Source: Methylobacterium sp. J-048 (lineage in GTDB: Bacteria; Pseudomonadota; Alphaproteobacteria; Rhizobiales; Beijerinckiaceae). From it: a stretch of DNA of 64,000 bases. This document shows positions 50,927 to 59,932 of this stretch, piece by piece (the stretch's first letter is position 1; each line of letters begins with the position of its first letter). A program made the position numbers and the translations under genes. The stretch spans positions 34,377 to 98,376 of the forward strand of contig NZ_JAKSYL010000294.1 in the NCBI RefSeq assembly GCF_022829515.1. Reading direction: 5' to 3'. The notes below the pieces were generated by a model. That model ran no database searches, was not told the origin of the DNA, and saw only the letters and a list, made by a program, of their open reading frames with translations.

Positions 50927-52096
50927 ATGCCCCTCGACCGCCGCCGCCTGATCGGATCGGGCCTCGTCGCCCTCGCGGCCGGATCGGCAAAAGCCGAGCC
51001 GTCCTCGCGCCGCGAGCCCCCCACCAGCCGCCCCGCCGGGGTGCTGGAGCTGGCGATGGGTGCCGACGCCCCGTCCACGCCCACCGGGCTGGCGATCGCC
51101 CGGGGCGGCCGGATGTTCGTGATGATGCCGCGCTTCACCGGGGCGGAGCCGGTGACGCTGGGCGAGGTGCTGCCCGACGGCTCGGTGAAGCCCTACCCGG
51201 ACGCCCGGACCAATAAGCCGGACCCGAAGGACCCGCAGGCGACCCTGTTCCACGTGCCCAACGGCGTGTTCGACCGCAACGACGCGTTCTGGATCCTCGA
51301 TTCCGGCTTGCCCGAAGGCAAGGGCAAGCCGGTGCCGGGCGCCGCCAAGCTCCTGGAGATCGACATCACCCAGGACAGGATCCGCCGGGTGATCCCGCTC
51401 GATGCCGGCGTGGTCGCGGATTCCTCCCTGAACGACCTGCGGGTCGACGTGCGCGACGGCCGGGCGCTCGCCTACATCACCGACCAGGGCCAGGGCGGCC
51501 AGGGCGCAATCCTGGCGGTCGACCTCGCCAGCGGGCGGGTGACCCGGCGCCTGGCCGATCACCCCAGCACGGCCACGCAGGAGGGCGTGGTCAAGTTCGT
51601 GGAACTGCGGCCGGTGATGGAGCAGAAGGGCGATGCTCCGGCCAAGCATCCCAAAGGCGGCGCCAACGGCATCGCGATCAGCCCGGACGGCAGCCGCCTG
51701 TACTACGCGCCGCTGATGAGCCGACGCCTCTACGCGGTGGAGACCGCGGCACTCCTCGACCCTGCGATCACCGACGCGGCGCTGGCCGCCAAGGTCCAGG
51801 ACCTCGGCGAGAAGGGCATGACCGGCGGCCTGACCACCGATTCGCAGGACCGGGTCTATCTCAGCCTGCAGGAGCACAACGCTATCGGCCGGCGCCTGCC
51901 GGACGGCACCGTCGAGGTGCTCGCCGCCGACGACCGCCTGGTCTGGGCCGACACGTTCTGGATCACCCCGGACCGCTGGCTCTACATCTCGAGCGCCCAG
52001 GTCAACCGCCGGCCGGAATTCAACCGCGGCCAGGACCTGCAGCAGCGCCCCTACGCGATCCTGCGGATGCGGATCGACGCGGACCCGGTGCTGTAG
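50927..52096 (+). CDS. Major royal jelly/Yellow-family exported protein
   Basis: A 389-residue beta-propeller-type protein. The leader MPLDRRRLIGSGLVALAAGS has an arginine cluster and hydrophobic core like a Tat signal. Blocks such as LFHVPNGVFDRNDAFWILDS, IPLDAGVVADSSLNDLRVD, YITDQGQGGQGAILAVDL, GGANGIAISPDGSRLYYAPL and FWITPDRWLYISSAQVNR fit the MRJP/Yellow family, in bacteria of unknown role. ATG 50927. Followed by the MEKHLA protein on the same strand after 80 bases. Confidence 0.85.
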   Translation: MPLDRRRLIGSGLVALAAGSAKAEPSSRREPPTSRPAGVLELAMGADAPSTPTGLAIARGGRMFVMMPRFTGAEPVTLGEVLPDGSVKPYPDARTNKPDPKDPQATLFHVPNGVFDRNDAFWILDSGLPEGKGKPVPGAAKLLEIDITQDRIRRVIPLDAGVVADSSLNDLRVDVRDGRALAYITDQGQGGQGAILAVDLASGRVTRRLADHPSTATQEGVVKFVELRPVMEQKGDAPAKHPKGGANGIAISPDGSRLYYAPLMSRRLYAVETAALLDPAITDAALAAKVQDLGEKGMTGGLTTDSQDRVYLSLQEHNAIGRRLPDGTVEVLAADDRLVWADTFWITPDRWLYISSAQVNRRPEFNRGQDLQQRPYAILRMRIDADPVL

Positions 52097-52176
52097 GGTG
52101 AAGTTCGGCACACCGCGATCGGCGCGGGACCGGGTATGCGCTGCTCTCCTTGAGCTGCAGCTTCCGGACGGCCGTG

Positions 52177-52617
52177 ATGGACCTCTCGCACGATCCCGAC
52201 TTCTTCGTCGTCCTCACCGGCAGCTACCGGCGGCGCCTCGGCACGGCGCTGGTGCCGGACGGGGCGGATGCGGCCTGGCTCTACGGGCAGGCACCCTTCG
52301 TGGTGCTGGCCCATGACGGCGCCGCCGACCCGTGCTTCGTCTACGCCAACCGGGCCGCGCAGGCCTGCTTCGGCTACGACCGGGACGAGCTGGTCGGCCT
52401 GCCGTCGCGGCTCTCGGCCGAGGCGCCCGAGCGCGCCGAGCGGCAGCGCCTCCTCGACGCCGTCGCCCGGGACGGTTTCACCCGCGGCTACCGGGGCCTG
52501 CGGATCGCCAAGGGCGGCCGGCGCTTCTGGATCGAGCAGGCGGTGGTCTGGCAGCTCGACCGCGACGGCGTGACGGTGGGCCAGGCGGCGATGTTTTCGG
52601 AGTGGCGCGACGCGTGA
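52177..52617 (+). CDS. MEKHLA-domain (PAS-like) protein
   Basis: A 146-residue soluble protein. The PAS-like fold includes GQAPFVVLAHDGAADPCFVY, NRAAQACFGYDRDELVGLPS and RLSAEAPERAERQRLLD, with WQLDRDGVTVGQAAMFSEW at the end. It matches the MEKHLA domain, known from plant HD-ZIP III proteins and small stand-alone bacterial and cyanobacterial proteins, and thought to sense small molecules or redox. ATG 52177 (MDLSHDPDFF) is used. No output domain is fused. Confidence 0.8.
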   Translation: MDLSHDPDFFVVLTGSYRRRLGTALVPDGADAAWLYGQAPFVVLAHDGAADPCFVYANRAAQACFGYDRDELVGLPSRLSAEAPERAERQRLLDAVARDGFTRGYRGLRIAKGGRRFWIEQAVVWQLDRDGVTVGQAAMFSEWRDA

Positions 52618-52929
52618 TGCGTCCGCTTGCGAGTGAGCGGGTGAATGGTTTTTTTTTGGGGGGCTGCGGCTGCTTGTGACCCCATCTCGGTCACGCCGAC
52701 AGCAATCGACAATTGCCGAACGCAGCCATTCGTCGGTCACCTGGCAGCTTCGGCTTGAGGTACTCTTCAGCTGGACTGCTCTCGGGCGAAGGATTGATCC
52801 GGCAGTTGTCGTCGACTGGGTTTGGCCGCGTCCGACAAGGCCAATGCCGCGCATGAATCGGCGCCTTTGGCGCAGGCCAAGACAAAGAGACGGTTCTCGC
52901 ATGACTATGCTCAAGCGGGATTCCGGCTG
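52618..52929. other. Gene-free gap after the MEKHLA gene
   Basis: About 310 bases with no credible coding frame. It begins with a T8 and G6 run (near 52648-52663). The only structure I see is the terminator of the TonB receptor gene at its right-hand end. Confidence 0.5.
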
Positions 52930-52961
52930 AAAAAGCCCTGCGCGTCCTCGACGCGCAGGGC
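52930..52961 (-). terminator. Intrinsic terminator of the fecI-fecR-receptor operon
   Basis: A perfect 12-base stem (GCCCTGCGCGTC / GACGCGCAGGGC) with a three-base loop is followed on the minus strand by TTTTT, 54 bases after the receptor stop codon. Confidence 0.92.
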
Positions 52962-53015
52962 CATCCCGGCTGAGTTAACGATCTGTCGGGGCTCTTTCGC
53001 CGATGTTCCTGTCCG

Positions 53016-55553
53016 TCACCAACGATATCGCAGCGTTGCGAGGATCGTCTGCCTATTGCCATAGAAGCACCCAGTGGCAGCGATGCACGTCGTCACGTAG
53101 GTTTTGTCGAAAAGATTCGTCGCGTTGAGCGCGAGATCGACGCCCCTCAGGGCAGGATAGCGATACCCGAAATCATACCGCAAGGCCGCGTCGACGAGCG
53201 TGACGACCGGTGTCCGATAGAGATTGACGTTGTCGCCCACCGAAACACCGATGTAGCGGACGCCCGCTCCCAGGCCGAGGCCCGCCCAGTCACCCGTCCG
53301 GATCGTATAGTCGAGCCAAACGGACGCCTGATGGCGCGGAACGAACGGCAACTCGTTCCCGACGATGCTGGCTCCCGTCGCATCGGCGTTCGCCTTGGTG
53401 AATCGACTGGTCATGGCCGCATAGGAGGCGACGAGGTCGAGACTGTCGGTCAGGCTCGCCTTGGCCTCGAGTTCCAGCCCGCGGACCCGTGCCGCGCCGG
53501 CCTGGGTGTTGAAGCGGAAGTCGACGGCATCGGGCGTCAGCACGTTCTGCTGGTTCAGGTCGAAGACCGCCCCGGTCAGCAGGAGGTTCGTTCCGGTCGG
53601 CTGCACCTTGATGCCGCCCTCGATCTGATCCCCCGTGGTGGGCGCGAACGGTGAGCCGAGCCGGTTCGTGCCGGAGGTCGGCTGGAACGAGGTCGCGTAG
53701 CTCACATAGGGGGCGAAGCCACCGTCGAAGAGATAGCTCAGGCCGACGCGCCCGGTGAAGGCGGCATCGTCCTGCTTCACCCGCGCCAATGCGCCGGTCG
53801 CTGCCGTCCGGGTGCGGGTGACGGCGTCCGCCCAGTCCTGCCGCCCGCTCAGCGTGAGGCTGAAGCCGCCGAAGCGGATCTCGTCCTGGGCGTAGAGGCC
53901 GACTTGGTTGCGGCTCTGCGTGATCCGTGTACCCAGCGGCGGCCGGGTGACCGTGCCCGCGTAGGCCGGCGCGAAGATGTTGACCGAGGGGACGGCCCGC
54001 AATTGCGATTCGTCGTAGCGGGCATCCTCGCGCAGGTCATCGACGCCGAGGAGCAGGGTATGGTCGAAGGGGCCCGTGGAGAAGCGCGCCTCCGCCTGAT
54101 TGTCGACGTTGAACAGGTTCGAGCGCTCCGGGAAGGCCCAGGCATAGCGGGAGAGCGTGCGGCCGTCGGCCCCGAGCCCGATGGCCTGAACCCGCTGGGT
54201 GTCGGCTTCAACATGGGCGAAGCGCAGGTTCTGGCGCACGGTCCAGACATCGTTGAACCGATGTTCGAAGGCGTAGCCGATGAAGCCCTGGTCGAGCTTG
54301 AAGCGGTCGTAGTTCGGTTCGCCGATGAACCGGCTGGTGGGAATGCGCCCGCGCGGGTTCGTGTACAAGGTGCCGAGCGTCGGCAGGCCTTGTGGCGCGC
54401 CGCCTCCGGGCGAGGCGATGTGCAAGTATTGCGAGAGGATCGTGAACGATGTGTCGGAATCCGGCCGGAACGTGACGCTCGGCGCGATGAAGACCCGGTC
54501 TTCTTCCAGATAATCGACCTGGGTGCCGGTGGTGCGCGCGAGCCCGGTCAGCCGGTACAGGATCCGGCCGTCCGGATCGATCGGACCCGACAGATCGAAG
54601 GCGGCCTGAGCGCGTCCGAAGCTGCCGGTCTGGAGCTGGATCTCGCGCACGGGAACTGCGCTCGGCCGCTTGCTGACGAGGTTGAGCAGACCGCCCGGCG
54701 AGTTCTGCCCGTAGAGCCCCGAGGCCGGGCCCTTCAGCAATTCGATGCGCTCCAGGCCGTAGGATTCGATGCGCGGCTGCGAGTATCCGCGGGCACCGAA
54801 CGGCAGGCGCAACCCGTCGAGGTAGCGCCCGGGCACGAAGCCGCGGACGTAGAGCCAATCGTAGCGCACATCCGTGCCGTACTGGGTGAGAACCCCCGGC
54901 GTGTAGAGAAGGGCCTGGCTGACGCTCTGCGCCTGCCGATCCTCGATCTCCTTTCGGCCGATGACGTTGACCGCCTGGGGCGTTTCGAGAAGCGACGTGC
55001 CGATCTTGGTCGCGGTCGCGCTGCGCCGGGCGACGTAGCCATGCGTGGGTCCGATGGCGGTGTCGCTGGTCACCTCCAGCGCATCCAGGACGACGGCGCC
55101 GTCCTGGATGCCGGCGGGGTCGGCCTGGGCGACGATGCCCACGAGGGTGGCCGAGCACTGCGCCGTGAATTGCGGCACCAGACCCGTGCCCGCGAGCAAT
55201 TGCCGGAGCGCTTCCACCCGGTCGTAGCGTCCGGTGATCGGTGTCGCGCGGAGACGGCGTGTCGCGTGACTGTCGTAGATCAACTGGACGCCGCTGATCG
55301 CCCCGTAGGCCGCCAGGGCCTCGTCCAGGGGCTGAGCCGCGATGGCGAAATCCAGGATCTCGTCCGCATCCGCGACGATCGCGGCAATGCGGGTGATCCG
55401 CGCGCCGATGGCCGTCCCGTCCCGCGCCGCTTGGTCGATGGCCGCCGAGGTCGGCGTCGGCATGGCGAGCGCCAGCGCCGCGACACCACTCAATCCGATG
55501 ACCATGCGACAGCCATTCCCCGTCCGGTTCGCCCCGCGTCCTCGCACCGTCAT
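53016..55553 (-). CDS. TonB-dependent ferric-siderophore receptor with STN signalling domain
   Basis: About 845 residues. After the signal peptide (VIGLSGVAALALAMPTPTSA) comes an STN domain (FAIAAQPLDEALAAYGAISG, IYDSHATRRLRATPITG) as in FecA/FpvA-type receptors that signal to FecR. The plug follows (KIGTSLLETPQAVNVIGRKE, YVRGFVPGRYLDGLRLPFGA, RIELLKGPASGLYGQNSPGG), then a 22-strand barrel ending VDLALNATNLFDKTYVT and a C-terminal aromatic (TLRYRW). It imports a ferric siderophore of the FhuA/FpvA class; the ligand is unknown. Start at 55553; an upstream in-frame Met is possible. Last gene of the fecI-fecR operon. Confidence 0.93.
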   Translation of the reverse strand: MTVRGRGANRTGNGCRMVIGLSGVAALALAMPTPTSAAIDQAARDGTAIGARITRIAAIVADADEILDFAIAAQPLDEALAAYGAISGVQLIYDSHATRRLRATPITGRYDRVEALRQLLAGTGLVPQFTAQCSATLVGIVAQADPAGIQDGAVVLDALEVTSDTAIGPTHGYVARRSATATKIGTSLLETPQAVNVIGRKEIEDRQAQSVSQALLYTPGVLTQYGTDVRYDWLYVRGFVPGRYLDGLRLPFGARGYSQPRIESYGLERIELLKGPASGLYGQNSPGGLLNLVSKRPSAVPVREIQLQTGSFGRAQAAFDLSGPIDPDGRILYRLTGLARTTGTQVDYLEEDRVFIAPSVTFRPDSDTSFTILSQYLHIASPGGGAPQGLPTLGTLYTNPRGRIPTSRFIGEPNYDRFKLDQGFIGYAFEHRFNDVWTVRQNLRFAHVEADTQRVQAIGLGADGRTLSRYAWAFPERSNLFNVDNQAEARFSTGPFDHTLLLGVDDLREDARYDESQLRAVPSVNIFAPAYAGTVTRPPLGTRITQSRNQVGLYAQDEIRFGGFSLTLSGRQDWADAVTRTRTAATGALARVKQDDAAFTGRVGLSYLFDGGFAPYVSYATSFQPTSGTNRLGSPFAPTTGDQIEGGIKVQPTGTNLLLTGAVFDLNQQNVLTPDAVDFRFNTQAGAARVRGLELEAKASLTDSLDLVASYAAMTSRFTKANADATGASIVGNELPFVPRHQASVWLDYTIRTGDWAGLGLGAGVRYIGVSVGDNVNLYRTPVVTLVDAALRYDFGYRYPALRGVDLALNATNLFDKTYVTTCIAATGCFYGNRQTILATLRYRW

Positions 55554-55685
55554 TCGCCCCACCGTCCTCGCGCGGTCTGCAACCGCGGCCCGGCGGGTCA
55601 TGATTGCCCGCCTGACTCTTCAGACGTGCCCCGGGTGACGAGCCCGCAAAAAAATCCGGTGGCTCCCGCGCCGGCCTCGCCGACC

Positions 55686-56696
55686 TCAGCGGAGAACGAC
55701 GAGCCGGTCGCCGAGTCGCACCTCCGACAGGGCGAGCGCGGTACGGATGCTGGTGAGGGCCTCTTCCGGACGCGCCAGATGAAAAATCCCGGTCACGTGT
55801 CTCGCGGCGGCCGCCGAACTGGCCAGGACGATCCGACCGGGGCGGTATCGGTTGAGATCGTCCACGACCTCCGACAGGGGCGTGTCGCGGAAGACGAGAA
55901 GGCCACGCCGCCATGCCGCCGCATGGGCGACGTCGATGGGGTGAACGCCGCGCGCGTCCGGCCCGATCCTGATCTCCTGCCCCGCTGTAAGGCGCGTCGC
56001 CTGCGCTCCCGCAGCGGGAACGACCGTGATGGCGCCGGACAGGCAGGACATGTCGGCGTCCACGCCACCGACCCAACCGGAGAGGCCTTCGCTCGGCCTG
56101 CAGCGCACGATGAACTCCGCGGGTCGACCCGGCTCAGTGACGAGGCGCCCCTGGCCCGCGCCCAGGGAGAGCGCCGCACCGCCGGCCGGGACCGTGACAG
56201 CCACCGAGCCCGCATGCAGGACCATGTCCTGACCCTCGTCGTCGAGGCGGGCGTCCAGGGCGGTTTCGGCATCCAGCTCGATGCGGATGCCGCCCGACAG
56301 GACCACCGTTCGGATCTCGCCGGTTCCTGTCCGATAGGCCGCACTCAGCACCGGCCATCGCAACGCGAGCGTGGCGCCGGCGGCGATCGAGGCCGATGCG
56401 ATGCCTCCCGCGGCCACCCGGCGGAGCATGCGGCGCCGGGACATCGTCTGCAGGTCACCGCGGCTGGCCGGCGCGCTCGCTGGGCCGGCAAGGGCGTCGC
56501 CCGCCTGCTTCCAGAGTCCTGCTGCAGCCCGGAAGGCGGCGTCCTGCTCTGGATCGGAGCGCCAGGCGGCAAGCGCCTGTGCGTCGTCCTGCGTCGCGGT
56601 GCCTGACGTCAGGCGAACCACCCAGGCGTGCGCTTCCTGCGCGACGCGTCGGTCCCTGTCGGCGGACGGTCTGCCATGATAGTCCGCCGCGCTCAT
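55686..56696 (-). CDS. fecR: FecR-family anti-sigma regulator
   Basis: A 336-residue single-pass membrane protein. The N-terminal cytoplasmic part carries the anti-sigma motif (AHAWVVRLTSGTATQDDAQA, AWRSDPEQDAAF), then a Met/Arg-rich stretch and TM (AAGGIASASIAAGATLALRW). The periplasmic FecR domain (TGTGEIRTVVLSGGIRIELD, AGSVAVTVPAG) and a C-terminal STN-like segment (AWRRGLLVFRDTPLSEVVDD, FHLARPEEALTSIRTALAL) complete it. It relays receptor occupancy to the sigma factor. 90 bases separate it from fecI. Confidence 0.92.
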   Translation of the reverse strand: MSAADYHGRPSADRDRRVAQEAHAWVVRLTSGTATQDDAQALAAWRSDPEQDAAFRAAAGLWKQAGDALAGPASAPASRGDLQTMSRRRMLRRVAAGGIASASIAAGATLALRWPVLSAAYRTGTGEIRTVVLSGGIRIELDAETALDARLDDEGQDMVLHAGSVAVTVPAGGAALSLGAGQGRLVTEPGRPAEFIVRCRPSEGLSGWVGGVDADMSCLSGAITVVPAAGAQATRLTAGQEIRIGPDARGVHPIDVAHAAAWRRGLLVFRDTPLSEVVDDLNRYRPGRIVLASSAAAARHVTGIFHLARPEEALTSIRTALALSEVRLGDRLVVLR

Positions 56697-56786
56697 TCGT
56701 CTCTCGCCGTTTGCCGGGAGCGTTTCGAGCGATCTCCTGAAGGGCATTCCATGCCGGGGACCATTGTCATCAGGACGACGCCGCGA

Positions 56787-57332
56787 TCAATCCGACGACC
56801 GTCCGGATCGCAGACGGTCGGCACAATGATCAAGAGCCATCCTGACCTCTGCCTCCACGGTGCGGAGCGATACGCCGAGACGAGCGGCGATCGACGCGTG
56901 ACTCAGACCTTCGATCCGGCTGAGCCGGAAGGCCTCGGCGCGCCGGAAAGGCAGTTCGCGCAGTGCCGCATCGAGAGCCTGCACCTCACCACGCGACTGA
57001 GCGAACTGCTCCGGGCCCGGTGTCTCGTCGGCAACCATGAGGAGTTCGTCTATCTCGATGGCCGTGAGGATGCGAGATCGGCGCAATTGCGCACGCTTGT
57101 GGTCGAGGACGAGGTTCGCGGCGATCTGAAACAGGAAGGCGCGCTCGTTGTGGAGACGTGTCTGGCTGTGTCCCGCATGTGCGATCCGAAGGAATGCCTC
57201 ATGCGCCAGATCCGACGCATCGTTTTGGCCGACCTTCCGACCCAGAAAGCGCAGCAATGCTTTACAATGGCTGCGATAAAGTCTCGCTAAATGACTTGCG
57301 CGCGCCTCGCGCGAAGGAGTGACGACAGGCAT
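56787..57332 (-). CDS. fecI: ECF sigma factor, FecI type
   Basis: A 181-residue sigma factor. Region 2 reads LARLYRSHCKALLRFLGRKV and DLAHEAFLRIAHAG; region 4 reads ALRELPFRRAEAFRLSRIEG and LSHASIAARLGVSLRTVEAE with its helix-turn-helix. It is the first gene of the fecI-fecR-receptor operon. Start MPVVTPSREARASHL at 57332. Upstream lies a perfect palindrome likely involved in iron control. Confidence 0.92.
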   Translation of the reverse strand: MPVVTPSREARASHLARLYRSHCKALLRFLGRKVGQNDASDLAHEAFLRIAHAGHSQTRLHNERAFLFQIAANLVLDHKRAQLRRSRILTAIEIDELLMVADETPGPEQFAQSRGEVQALDAALRELPFRRAEAFRLSRIEGLSHASIAARLGVSLRTVEAEVRMALDHCADRLRSGRSSD

Positions 57333-57377
57333 CGACCTCTGCCAGCGACAGATCGCCGGAGCAATTAAACAGCGTCG

Positions 57378-57400
57378 TGGCGTATCGTAGCGATACGCCA
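57378..57400. promoter_or_regulatory. Palindromic operator-like site before fecI
   Basis: TGGCGTATCG and CGATACGCCA form a perfect 10-base inverted repeat around TAG, 46 bases upstream of the fecI start. It is flanked by A+T-rich DNA, likely the promoter. It does not match a standard Fur box or the Irr ICE motif, so the regulator is unknown. Confidence 0.55.
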
Positions 57401-57778
57401 TTTGGCAAGAACATAAAAACTACACCTCAGAGCGGGAAATCAGTTTGTATTTATTCTACGTTGAAAGTGATCAATGAGCGACGGCACTTTAATTGCGAGA
57501 AATTTTCACGTGTGGTGGCCGGTGAGCATGCATATTATAAGGACACGTAGGTGGCATCCGCCTCAGGCAACGCGTCACGGCATCAACAGTGGGACAAACG
57601 ACCGTTTCTGGGCTCGTCCTGAACCAGCTCCTACGATGGAATAGGGTCGGGAGCGGGCGGGGCAACAACGTCCGCCTCGACGCCTTCCCGAAAGCAGACC
57701 AGCCGAAAGCCGACTGGCAGAAATCCACCCGCTGCGAACGGCAGCGAGCATCCGATCCGGCCCGCGTCGACCCAAAAA
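57401..57778. other. Intergenic region between fecI and the ABC importer
   Basis: About 380 bases without a credible gene. The part next to fecI (57401-57500) is A+T-rich and probably holds the fecI promoter. The part next to the ABC operon lacks a clear terminator; a TTTTT run follows the last stop codon on the minus strand without a strong stem. Confidence 0.5.
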
Positions 57779-58759
57779 TCAGGCTCGCCCCTCCTGCACC
57801 GCGTGGCAGGCGACGCCGTCGAGCAGCGGCGGCACCTCCGCGCGGCAGCGGTCGTTGGCGAGCGGGCAGCGCGGGTTGAAGGTGCAGCCGGGGGGCGGGT
57901 CGATCGGGTTCGGGATCTCGCCGGAGACCGGCACCCGGGCGCGGCCGACATGGGCGAGGTCGGGCACCGCGTCGAGCAGCATCCGCGTGTAGGGGTGGCG
58001 CGGCCGGGCGAACAGGTCGCGGGCGGCGGCCACCTCGACCAGGCGGCCGAGATACATCACCCCCACCCGGGTCGCCATGTGGCGGACCACGGCGAGGTTG
58101 TGGGAGATGAACAGGTAGGTCAGCCCGAGCCGGTCCTGCAGGTCGCGCATCAGGTTGAGGATCTGCGCCTGCACCGAGACGTCCAGCGCCGAGGTCGGCT
58201 CGTCGCCGACCAGGAACTCGGCCTGACTGGCCAGAGCCCGGGCGATAGCGACCCGCTGACGCTGGCCGCCGGAGAATTCGTGCGGGTATTTCTTGGAATC
58301 GTCCGGGTGGAGGCCGACCAGGCCGAGCAGCTCGCCGACCCGGGCGCGGATCGCCCCCTCCCCTTGGATCAGGTTGAACGCCCGGATCGGCTCCGCGATG
58401 ATCTTGCCCACGCGCCAACGTGGGTTCATCGAGGCGTAGGGGTCCTGGAAGATCATCTGGATCCGCGAGCGCAGGCGCCGCCGGGCCGCCGCCTCCCGGG
58501 GATCGGTCATCGAGATACCGGTGATGCGAACCTCGCCAGCCGAGGGCGGCAGCAGGCCGACCACCATCCGGGCGACCGTCGATTTGCCGGAGCCGGATTC
58601 GCCGACGATCGCGAAGGTCTCGCCCTTGGCGATGCTGAAGCCGACCCGGTCCACCGCCGTGAGGAAGCGGCGGGGCTCGCGCTCGATCACCCGGTTGAGC
58701 CAGGGTTTCGAGACATCGAACAGGCGGCGCAGGTCGGTGACCTCGACATAGGCGCTCAC
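57779..58759 (-). CDS. Peptide-type ABC transporter ATPase (DppF/OppF-like)
   Basis: A 326-residue ATPase. Walker A GESGSGKSTVARMVVG, Q-loop IFQDPYASMNPRW, signature EFSGGQRQRVAIARAL, Walker B LVGDEPTSALD, H-loop FISHNLAVV, and the C-terminal oligopeptide-ABC extension with NPIDPPPGCTFNPRCPLAND. Starts at GTG 58759 overlapping the previous stop (GTGA), so translation is coupled. Last gene of the five-gene operon. Confidence 0.93.
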   Translation of the reverse strand: MSAYVEVTDLRRLFDVSKPWLNRVIEREPRRFLTAVDRVGFSIAKGETFAIVGESGSGKSTVARMVVGLLPPSAGEVRITGISMTDPREAAARRRLRSRIQMIFQDPYASMNPRWRVGKIIAEPIRAFNLIQGEGAIRARVGELLGLVGLHPDDSKKYPHEFSGGQRQRVAIARALASQAEFLVGDEPTSALDVSVQAQILNLMRDLQDRLGLTYLFISHNLAVVRHMATRVGVMYLGRLVEVAAARDLFARPRHPYTRMLLDAVPDLAHVGRARVPVSGEIPNPIDPPPGCTFNPRCPLANDRCRAEVPPLLDGVACHAVQEGRA

Positions 58760-59736
58760 GCCGCCTTCTCCGTCACGTCGTAGAGGTGGCAGGCGACTCG
58801 GCTGGCGCCCACCAGGATCGGCTCCGGCCGCTCGACGCGGCATCGCGAGAAAACCTTCGGGCAGCGCGGGTTGAAGGCGCAGCCCTGCGGGATGGCGGTG
58901 AGCCGGGGCATCGAGCCGGGGATCTGGCTGAGGCGGTCGGCCTCCTGCGACAGGGTCGGGATCGCCCCCATCAGGCCGACCGCGTAGGGGTGGTGCGGCT
59001 TGGCGATCACGGCGGCGACCGGGCCGATCTCGGCGACCCGCCCGGCATACATCACGGCGACCCGGTCGGCGGCCTCGGCGATCACGCCCATGTCGTGGGT
59101 CACCAGCATCACCGCGGTGCCGTGCTCGCGGCACAGGCGCTTGAGCAGGGTGATGATCTGGGCCTGGACCGAGACGTCGAGCGCCGTGGTCGGCTCGTCG
59201 GCGATGATCAGCTCCGGCTCGGCGGCGAGCGCGAGGGCGATCACCACGCGCTGGCGCATGCCGCCGGAGAACTCGTGCGGATAGCCGTCGATCCGCCGCT
59301 CGGGGGCCGGGATGCCGACCTCGGCGAGCAGGTCGATCGCCCGGGTGCGGGCCGTCCTGGCCGAGAGCTCGGTATGGGCGCGCAGGGTCTCGACGATCTG
59401 GTCGCCGACCCGGAACAGCGGGTCCAGGGAGGTCAGCGGGTCCTGGAAGATCATGCCGATCCGCTTGCCCCGCACCCGCCGCATCGCCTCGGGGGACAGG
59501 GTGTCGATGCGCTCGCCACGCAGGCGGATTTCGCCGCCGCTGATCCGGCCGGGGCGGTCGATCAGCCCGATCACCGCCGAGCCGGTGACCGACTTGCCGG
59601 CCCCGGACTCGCCGACGACCCCCAGGATCTCGCCCCGGCCGATGTCGAACGAGACCCGGTCGATGGCGGTGAGCGGCCCGCGGCGGGTGTCGAACGTGAC
59701 CGTGAGGTCGCGCACGGAGAGGATGGTTTCGGTCAT
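58756..59736 (-). CDS. Peptide-type ABC transporter ATPase (DppD/OppD-like)
   Basis: A 326-residue ATPase. Walker A GESGAGKSVTGSAVIGLI, Q-loop IFQDPLTSLDPLF, signature EFSGGMRQRVVIALAL, Walker B LIIADEPTTALD, H-loop LVTHDMGVIAE, and the Cys-rich C-terminal extension AFNPRCPKVFSRC. It pairs with the DppF-like protein. A copy of the family 1 palindromic repeat lies between it and the upstream permease gene. Confidence 0.93.
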   Translation of the reverse strand: MTETILSVRDLTVTFDTRRGPLTAIDRVSFDIGRGEILGVVGESGAGKSVTGSAVIGLIDRPGRISGGEIRLRGERIDTLSPEAMRRVRGKRIGMIFQDPLTSLDPLFRVGDQIVETLRAHTELSARTARTRAIDLLAEVGIPAPERRIDGYPHEFSGGMRQRVVIALALAAEPELIIADEPTTALDVSVQAQIITLLKRLCREHGTAVMLVTHDMGVIAEAADRVAVMYAGRVAEIGPVAAVIAKPHHPYAVGLMGAIPTLSQEADRLSQIPGSMPRLTAIPQGCAFNPRCPKVFSRCRVERPEPILVGASRVACHLYDVTEKAA

Positions 59737-59777
59737 CGCGCGCGGGCTCCCACGGCGGAGCTTGCTCCTACCCGCAC

Positions 59778-59890
59778 CCTCATCCTGAGGTGCGAGCGCA
59801 GCGAGCCTCGAAGGAGGCCTCCAGACGACGCGCGATCCCTGGAAGGCTCCTTCGAGGCCTCCGCTTCGCTCCGGCGCCTCAGGATGCGGT
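59778..59890. repeat. Dispersed long palindromic repeat, family 1, copy D, inside the ABC operon
   Basis: CCTCATCCTGAGGTGCGAGC on the left and GCCTCAGGATGCGG on the right, inner arms CCTCGAAGGAGGCC / GGCTCCTTCGAGGCC. The left arm carries the GAGCGCAGCGAGCC version seen in the right arm of copy A, so the element occurs in both orientations. Confidence 0.88.
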
Positions 59891-59932
59891 GGAGGGTGGG
59901 ATGAGCCAGAGAAGCGCCGTAGTCAAAAAAAG

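Noticed and set aside
50635..51138. 167-codon minus-strand frame ending in A+T-rich DNA
   Set aside because: Most of it is antisense to the start of the royal-jelly-type gene; only the last 40 codons lie in A+T-rich DNA and they resemble nothing.
57489..58418. 309-codon minus-strand frame overlapping the DppF-like gene
   Set aside because: Shadow of the ABC ATPase in another frame; Pro/Arg/Gly-rich with no domain.
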